From assembly GCA_027062035.1 (NCBI GenBank), contig JAMOUL010000254.1, forward strand, positions 1-13,986: a DNA stretch of 13,986 nt, in the 5' to 3' direction. Below, one piece after another: positions 12,415 through 13,986 of the stretch. The notes beneath the pieces are model-generated. The model made no database searches. It was not told where the DNA came from and was given only the letters and a program-made list of their open reading frames with translations. The number at the start of each line of letters is the position of its first letter. The stretch's first letter is position 1. The DNA is from Candidatus Aminicenantota bacterium (GTDB lineage Bacteria; Acidobacteriota; Aminicenantia; S016-38). The translations under genes and the position numbers were made by a program.

Positions 12415-13986
12415 ATGAGGAAATGGATTTTTATTTTTCTGCTATTGTTTTTGATTTTCCTTTTTATGGGATGTGGGGGAAAGATTACCGGGGAATGGGG
12501 GGTAAAAGATCTTTTATGGGGATACGAAGGTCCAGAAACTCCAGGGGTCAGGATACCAATAAAAGGGTTTTCTGGCTTTATTGTAGCCTTTGAAACCTGC
12601 AAACTTAAGGTTAATGGCGATGACCTGATTTTGCCTCCCCTTCATGGTCTTCCAGTGTTTCCCGGTGATGTGGTGGATTTCCCTTCGGGGAAATGCAAAT
12701 TTAAAGCATTCAGAAATATTATTTTTCAGGGTCAGGGTGGAGAGGAGGACAGGAGCTATGCAATCCTTCCAGAAGGGGTGTTCCTTTTTGGAGTTAAATA
12801 TGATAAAACCTACAGATTTTTTCCGCTTGTATATGGCGGAAAATTCGCGCTGCCCAGGGGAGAGTTTGCCTTTCTGAAAATTTATACCAAGGATGAGTGG
12901 AAGGAACTCGAACGAAAATTTTCAAGGATCTCATACATAGAGGTAGAAAATACATCTTATCAGGTGCTTCACCTTTTCCCGGGAGAGGAAAGGACTTTCC
13001 AGATCAATAAGAAGGAAAGATTAATCTTTTCAACTATAGTTCTTTCTATGCTACCCCCTGCAGGGGAATATTTCCCTGCCCCGGGGGTTAGATTTGTTGT
13101 GAAGGCCATTGGAAAGGAGAGGGAGGAAATTTTATGGGAGTTTCAACAGAGGTCAGGGGTGAGGGAGCACGAACTCGAAATCCCTTCCTGGGCAGAAAAG
13201 GTCAGGATTTTTACAGAGGGTAGAGATCTTGGAAATCTTTCTTTTATAACCAATCCGTATTTTTATACGCCCTCAAGAAATGCTCCAATAGTGGTCTTGG
13301 TTTCCATGGACACAGTGAGAGCCAGAAGCCTTGGTATTTATGGGGGAACAGCTGCCCCTTTTCTAACAGATTTTGCCAGGGAGGCACGGATTTACAATAG
13401 GGCTTATACTCCTCATCCATGGACTTACGATGGTCATATGGCAGTGTTTTTCTCCCGTTATTCCTGGGAACCCCAGAAAGTTTCTTTTGTGGAAGCTCTT
13501 CAGAAAAAGGGGTATTTCACCGCAGGTTTTACAGGTGGAGGTCTGGTTTCTCCCCATCTCGGCTTTGCCCGGGGATTTCTTATTTATCATTTCAGGCCCC
13601 TGGATATTTTCGATGTTAACTCCTCCAGACGGCTTTATCAGAGTGCGAGTAAATTTCTTTTGAAGAATCATGATAAACCTATATTCCTTTTTCTTCACAC
13701 ATATCAAGCCCATTCTCCCTATATGGCGGAGGGAGAAACCTTTGATGTTGTAACCAGGATCGGCGGTCTTCGAGGAATCTTCTCTCCCCTGGACAAACAG
13801 GAAAGATTGAAGGCAAGGGGACTTTATGAAAGGGAAATAAACAAAATAGATAACGATTTCCTGAGACCCTTTGTGGCTTTTCTGAAAAATGAAAAATTGA
13901 TGTCCCGGTCCCATATAATAATTTTTGCAGACCATGGGGAACAGTTTTTCGAACATGGCAACTGGGAACACGGGTATTCTCTTTAT
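12415..13986 (+). CDS. Putative lipoprotein with sulfatase/alkaline-phosphatase-superfamily domain, 3' truncated by window
   Basis: The frame is open for 524 codons to the last base of the window. The N-terminus is a signal peptide with a probable lipobox (FMGC, Cys at about residue 19), so it may be an envelope lipoprotein. Residues about 20-285 form an extracytoplasmic region I do not recognise. From about 290 a sulfatase-type domain (PF00884) begins: IVVLVSMDTVRARSLGIYG with metal ligand Asp299, then TPHPWTYDGHM with Thr337 at the nucleophile position, and DHGEQFFEHG then WEHGYSLY with Asp506, His507 and His519 as the other metal ligands. The nucleophile is not Cys or Ser and the C-x-P-x-R formylglycine motif is absent, so a true sulfatase is unlikely; a phosphotransferase or phosphodiesterase acting on lipids or envelope glycans is more plausible. 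The remaining C-terminal part lies outside the window. Confidence 0.88.
   Translation, partial: MRKWIFIFLLLFLIFLFMGCGGKITGEWGVKDLLWGYEGPETPGVRIPIKGFSGFIVAFETCKLKVNGDDLILPPLHGLPVFPGDVVDFPSGKCKFKAFRNIIFQGQGGEEDRSYAILPEGVFLFGVKYDKTYRFFPLVYGGKFALPRGEFAFLKIYTKDEWKELERKFSRISYIEVENTSYQVLHLFPGEERTFQINKKERLIFSTIVLSMLPPAGEYFPAPGVRFVVKAIGKEREEILWEFQQRSGVREHELEIPSWAEKVRIFTEGRDLGNLSFITNPYFYTPSRNAPIVVLVSMDTVRARSLGIYGGTAAPFLTDFAREARIYNRAYTPHPWTYDGHMAVFFSRYSWEPQKVSFVEALQKKGYFTAGFTGGGLVSPHLGFARGFLIYHFRPLDIFDVNSSRRLYQSASKFLLKNHDKPIFLFLHTYQAHSPYMAEGETFDVVTRIGGLRGIFSPLDKQERLKARGLYEREINKIDNDFLRPFVAFLKNEKLMSRSHIIIFADHGEQFFEHGNWEHGYSLY

Noticed and set aside
12396..12593. 65-codon ORF at the start of the sulfatase-like gene in another frame
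   Set aside because: It overlaps the longer frame from 12415, which has a signal peptide and intact superfamily motifs through to the window end; this one shows no recognisable feature.

Overview
The window comes from a Gram-negative-type (diderm) bacterium. It encodes an outer-membrane beta-barrel ending in Phe, a periplasmic LolA-like protein, an RND-type inner-membrane transporter and an MlaEFD (MCE) lipid-transport core. GC content looks moderate. Arg codons are mostly AGG/AGA and Ile is often ATA, a bias common in thermophiles and deep-branching lineages, but the phylum cannot be named from this sequence. No rRNA, tRNA, CRISPR array, transposase or phage gene was seen.

Region 1 (1-8521, plus strand) is one tightly packed run of nine genes with gaps of 9 nt or less and many 1-11 nt overlaps. 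In order they are: the 3' part of an RND/MMPL transporter, a LolA-like periplasmic protein, a DUF1302-like barrel, a patatin-family lipid hydrolase, mlaE, mlaF, mlaD, fmt (Met-tRNA formyltransferase) and rsmB (16S rRNA m5C methyltransferase). The first seven look like a trans-envelope lipid or hydrophobic-compound route: RND pump, soluble carrier, barrel, an enzyme that could cut lipids, and an ABC/MCE transporter. The last two are translation genes sharing the transcript.

Region 2 (8518-12263, minus strand) holds a DUF1848 protein followed by a 914-residue Clp/Hsp100 ATPase. The ATPase carries TPR-like repeats and an unrecognised N-terminal region in place of the usual Clp N domain, has no ClpB-type middle domain, and carries a ClpC-like VGF loop that suggests ClpP partnership. 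Its stop codon overlaps the convergent rsmB stop. A terminator and a promoter lie between these two genes.

Region 3 (12264-13986) is a 151-nt divergent promoter region, then a plus-strand gene for a putative lipoprotein with a sulfatase/alkaline-phosphatase-superfamily domain, cut off by the window end.

The main observations are three. First, all three genes that appear to head a transcript (Clp ATPase, DUF1848, sulfatase-like) have a -10 box exactly 6 nt before the ATG and no Shine-Dalgarno, so their mRNAs should be leaderless, while most cistrons inside the long operon have Shine-Dalgarno sequences. Second, the RND/LolA-like/barrel trio is joined in one operon to patatin-MlaEFD. Third, the Clp ATPase has a TPR-type N-terminus.
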